This document shows, piece by piece, positions 7,562 to 10,141 of a DNA stretch of 10,141 nucleotides. The position numbers were made by a program, and so were the translations under genes. The DNA is taken from assembly GCA_013151585.1 (NCBI GenBank), contig JAADHY010000191.1, positions 1-10,141 on the forward strand, read 5' to 3'. Below the pieces are notes generated by a model. That model made no database searches. It saw only the letters and a program-made list of their open reading frames with translations, and was not told where the DNA came from. Source of the DNA: Planctomycetota bacterium. GTDB taxonomy: Bacteria; Planctomycetota; Planctomycetia; Planctomycetales; Planctomycetaceae. Within the stretch, counting starts at the first letter, position 1. Every line of letters begins with the position of its first letter.

Positions 7562-7580
7562 CCAACTCCGGTCTCTGATG

Positions 7581-7598
7581 GGCAGGACCATCTCTGCC
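7581..7598. repeat. Palindrome, REP-like element 3
   Basis: Arms ggcag (7581-7585) and ctgcc (7594-7598) around an 8-base loop, 19 bases after the previous palindrome. It has the same design of short GC-rich stem and small loop as its neighbours. Confidence 0.4.
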
Positions 7599-7871
7599 AG
7601 TCGATTTGACAGATCACCCGGCTGCCGCCGAAGGTGATCCAGCCAGAGCTCGCTTGATCGGCTTCGTGCCCACGTCTTGCCCCCGCGAAGCGAACAAACC
7701 GGTCGCGGTATCGGGATCGCACGATTCCACTTTGTTTGCGCCCGACGGGACGCGTAGGGGAATCATCCGGGTTGACGAGTTTCGCCGCTCGATGCGTCTT
7801 TCCACCAAGAAAGCCGTCGGAGCGGCGGTAAAGCCCCATCAGAAAACAAACAAGTTGTGTGGCTCGAGATA

Positions 7872-7925
7872 TAGGATGGGCTCTCTAGATCGTCGAAAAG
7901 GCGACGGACGGGGATGTCCATCCTA
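7872..7925. repeat. 54 bp nested palindromic element
   Basis: Outer arms taggatgg (7872-7879) and ccatccta (7918-7925) are perfect 8 bp inverted repeats. Inside are cgtcg (7891-7895) and cgacg (7902-7906) around a 6-base loop, and ggac (7907-7910) and gtcc (7916-7919) around another. The right half resembles short intergenic repeats I associate with planctomycete genomes, but that is recollection, not a search. It encodes nothing and is too short to be an insertion sequence; a REP/MITE-type element is the best reading. Confidence 0.5.
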
Positions 7926-8695
7926 CGAAATGAGCACGTTATTTTCTGACGGTCCCTAACGGGCAATTACTGACAAGATGTCAATGAACCCTTCTTGCCG
8001 ACAAACCCGAGGCGCCAGCTCACGGGGCCTTTTCCCAGCGATCCGCCCCGCGCGGCCAGCTACCGGTTAGATCGGAAGTGCGGGTTGTGTCAAATTATTA
8101 AGATTTATCGAATGTAGCGGTTTTCCTTCCGTGACAACTGGGAAGGACGCCAGAGTAGACAAACTAAGAAACCTGCGGGAGGTGAGCGAAGGTCGGTGTA
8201 TTTATAACTCAGATTTCGAATGCGGTGGCAGGGCAGGCGGTCGCGCTGGGGATCGGTCCGACTCGGACTGAGGTTTCTCGAAGTCTGTTTCTACCTATGG
8301 GCCCCGGACGAGAAAGCCGCGTCGGCGGCAGGGCCGAAGACGCTCATCATGGTTGCTGATCCCGGTCGTTGTAGGTCTCTCAGGGCGAGCCACAACCGAC
8401 CGTGCGATGAGACGAGGCGGAGGACCGGGGTCGATTCGGCCTGCATCGGGGCAGCGGGAAGCCGTCGCGAAGCATTCTCCCGAAGCTGGCAACTTCGCAA
8501 CTTTCGCCGTGGCTGCGCGATCGCCGTTGTCGAGAGGGACGGGATTCTTTAGCGCGTGGAGACTTGCATCGTGGAAGCAGCGCCGACGGCGTCCCAGGCG
8601 GGCTGGACTTTGCGGCCGATCAACTCGATACCTCTTGCGACGAGCTCGTCGCAGACGGGAAAAACCTAGGTGCCACCAGAACGGCAGGTTAAGTT

Positions 8696-8717
8696 CCCCG
8701 ACGGCTGCGCCGCGGGG
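8696..8717 (-). terminator. Candidate terminator hairpin of the hydrolase gene
   Basis: About 40 bp beyond the hydrolase stop. Arms ccccg (8696-8700) and cgggg (8713-8717) pair, followed by a small internal bulge and an inner ggc/gcc stem (8703-8705 with 8709-8711) on a 3-base loop. It is a stable GC-rich hairpin, but the minus strand continues into AACTTAACC without a real T-run, so intrinsic termination is only possible. Confidence 0.3.
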
Positions 8718-8759
8718 TGCGAGGACTTCCAAACCGGTTTCGCCTTATCCGCCCCCATC

Positions 8760-10141
8760 TCATCTCGCGGATTTTCCGTTCGAGTCGCCCGGAGGATTCA
8801 AAAAACGGTGCAGGAAGCAGTAGGTTCCTTGGCCGTTGATGGTGTGGGGGCCGTTGAAAAACTCGATCTCCGTTCGATCGCCGATCCCCAGTTCGTCGTA
8901 CACTCGGCGCACCTTGGCGTATTCCCAAGCGACCCACTCGTCCGGAGCCACTCCGTCCCGATGCCCCCGTTCGACCATGAACGGCCGCGGTACCATGAGC
9001 GAGGCCAGCTCAGCATAGTTGGCCACGTGCCCCATGTTCCACTCGAACATCTCGTACTCGCCGGTGAAGACATAGCTGTAGCGATCTTCGCTGCTGACGT
9101 TTTTGCGGATCCATTCGTTGAAATCGGCCGAGCAGATCGACAGAGCATATTGTTTCAGCAAAGGAGACACGCGGACGGCCGTCTTGCCTCCGTACGAAAG
9201 ACCGTAGAAGCCGATCCGAGTGGGGTCCACGTTGGGAAGGGATGAGAGCCATTGCAAAGTTTGCTGGTGCTGCCGCAGGATGTAGCTGAACAGAGAGCGT
9301 TTCAGCGGGTTCGATTTGCGTTGGATCGTCCGGAACTCGTGCCCTCCTCGATACGGGTTTTGTGGCGCGTAGACGATGAATCCGCGTTTAGCCAGCTCAG
9401 CGCTAAAAGCTTTATAGGCCGCGTAAGCGCGACCTTCCGTCGTGATCGTGTCCATCGGCGTTCCCTCCAGTCCGTGTTGGCAGACGACGACGGGCCGCTT
9501 TTCGTTCGGTTTTAAGCCCTTCGGCAGCAGCAGAATGCCGGCGGCGATCACGTCCGGATACGCATCCAGCATGACTTCGTAACCGGTGTACGCCTTGGTA
9601 TCAAGGATGCGTCGTGTTCGTGGATTAGGCGGCAGACTCGTTTCGGGCAAGCGGCCGATCATTTCGTCCCAGATGTAGTTCCGGTAGAACTCGGTGGACC
9701 GAACCCAGGCCTCGACCGAGGAGCGGTCGGCCTTTGACCAGAATCGGTCGCGGACTTTTGCGCTTCGATGCATCAGGGTCTGGGTGAAGGCGGCGAGCTG
9801 GTCGAACTGAGCGTGTTGGCGGGCTTCGGCGTCGGGCAGCGAAGCGACAACGGCCGCTCGCGGCCCGGGTGGTCGGGCCGGGCCGGACAGCCCCATCCCG
9901 CGCAAGAAGGCAAGGAGGGCTTGTTGCGATCCGGCCGGTCCGGTGCCGTCGTCGCTAACAGCCAGCATCAGGTGCGAGTCAACACCTAGCTTTCTATACC
10001 AGGTTTCGGCTCGTCGGAACTCTCGCCGGACCGATTCGAGAGGCGGTGTCCGGATGCGGCCAGGAGCGGCGAAATCCGGTCGTCCTTTGCGAGCCGGGGG
10101 TGGTCCGTCGACTTCCGGCACGGCACACGCCTCGATCACCA
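8760..10141 (-). CDS. Tandem alpha/beta hydrolase (dienelactone hydrolase/acetyl xylan esterase-like), 5' end outside window
   Basis: 459 codons are visible; the start lies beyond position 10141, since the frame is open to the edge and begins in mid-domain. Counting from the first full codon, residues about 180-445 are a complete alpha/beta hydrolase domain: VVVCQHGLEG (about 217-226, oxyanion-hole loop), nucleophile elbow GLSYGG with Ser315, ERGHRDG (390-396, probable acid loop with Asp395) and FNGPHTING with His432. Residues about 38-83 resemble the end of a second such domain (RREFRRAETWYRKLG then SDDGTGPAG) and align with 405-445, but lack the catalytic His. The protein is therefore likely a tandem hydrolase whose first domain is inactive. 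Related planctomycete enzymes are annotated as esterases or dienelactone-type hydrolases; the substrate is not known, and whether it is exported cannot be judged without the N-terminus. Confidence 0.85.
   Translation of the reverse strand, partial: VIEACAVPEVDGPPPARKGRPDFAAPGRIRTPPLESVRREFRRAETWYRKLGVDSHLMLAVSDDGTGPAGSQQALLAFLRGMGLSGPARPPGPRAAVVASLPDAEARQHAQFDQLAAFTQTLMHRSAKVRDRFWSKADRSSVEAWVRSTEFYRNYIWDEMIGRLPETSLPPNPRTRRILDTKAYTGYEVMLDAYPDVIAAGILLLPKGLKPNEKRPVVVCQHGLEGTPMDTITTEGRAYAAYKAFSAELAKRGFIVYAPQNPYRGGHEFRTIQRKSNPLKRSLFSYILRQHQQTLQWLSSLPNVDPTRIGFYGLSYGGKTAVRVSPLLKQYALSICSADFNEWIRKNVSSEDRYSYVFTGEYEMFEWNMGHVANYAELASLMVPRPFMVERGHRDGVAPDEWVAWEYAKVRRVYDELGIGDRTEIEFFNGPHTINGQGTYCFLHRFLNPPGDSNGKSAR

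Larger units (their letters stand above)
7599..8759. other. About 1.2 kb without a convincing gene
   Basis: Open frames here (for example 7606-7959 and 8353-8823 plus, 7444-7839 and 8295-8732 minus) encode Arg/Pro/Ser-rich sequence with no domain, signal peptide or ribosome binding site, and they overlap one another. I found no tRNA T-loop, rRNA, or RNase P or tmRNA signature. Visible structure is limited to the nested palindrome at 7872-7925, ccttcc/ggaagg arms at 8125-8130 and 8141-8146, and a stem at 8696-8717. A stretch at 8080-8125 is AT-richer than its surroundings. A 33-codon protein-like segment at 8549-8650 on the minus strand may be a gene remnant. Confidence 0.5.

Noticed and set aside
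7606..7959. 117-codon plus-strand frame in the gap
   Set aside because: No ribosome binding site, no family features, and it runs through the nested palindrome at 7872-7925.
7980..8075. Two similar ccagct-containing segments (near 8015 and 8060) as a repeat
   Set aside because: The match is short and imperfect, without clear boundaries.
8125..8146. ccttcc/ggaagg inverted repeat as a terminator
   Set aside because: No gene ends nearby on either strand, and no T-run follows the stem on the plus strand.
8295..8823. Overlapping frames of 145-156 codons on both strands in the gap
   Set aside because: Arg/Pro-rich low-complexity translations without domains; composition fits GC-rich non-coding DNA.

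Overview
The window looks like a chromosomal piece of a planctomycete, most likely a Pirellulales-type bacterium. The grounds are a GC-rich base composition, secreted and lipoprotein-type genes of planctomycete flavour (a DUF11 protein with a DGGDR / DTEDT / APRF block, a TonB-like N-terminal anchor on a VWA protein, an OprP/OprO-type porin, a tandem alpha/beta hydrolase), long intergenic gaps and few clear Shine-Dalgarno sites. This assignment rests on recognised families, not on a database search.

Layout. Positions 69-3361 hold two minus-strand genes for exported proteins, a DUF11-containing protein and a putative lipoprotein. They share a homologous core of about 145 residues and so form a local paralogous pair, separated by a 443 bp gap. 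A 314 bp divergent intergenic region (3362-3675) then leads to a plus-strand pair: a secreted protein with a LolA-like C-terminal motif (3676-4755) and, 12 bp downstream, a membrane-anchored von Willebrand factor A protein with an intact MIDAS (4768-5814). That pair converges on a minus-strand phosphate-selective-porin-type outer membrane protein (5862-7424). From 7425 to 8759 I find no convincing gene. Its first part carries a run of short palindromes resembling REP-like elements, with a further nested one at 7872-7925. The right end (8760-10141) is the 3' part of a minus-strand alpha/beta hydrolase. Its visible N-terminal part looks like the tail of a first, probably inactive, hydrolase domain.

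How they work together. Every complete gene carries an export signal or a membrane anchor, so the window reads as a cell-envelope neighbourhood. Only the 3676-5814 pair is a convincing operon. No phage, transposase, CRISPR, toxin-antitoxin or defence genes are visible. The most distinctive points are the paralogous surface-protein pair, the LolA-like/VWA pair, the palindrome cluster and the degenerate tandem hydrolase.
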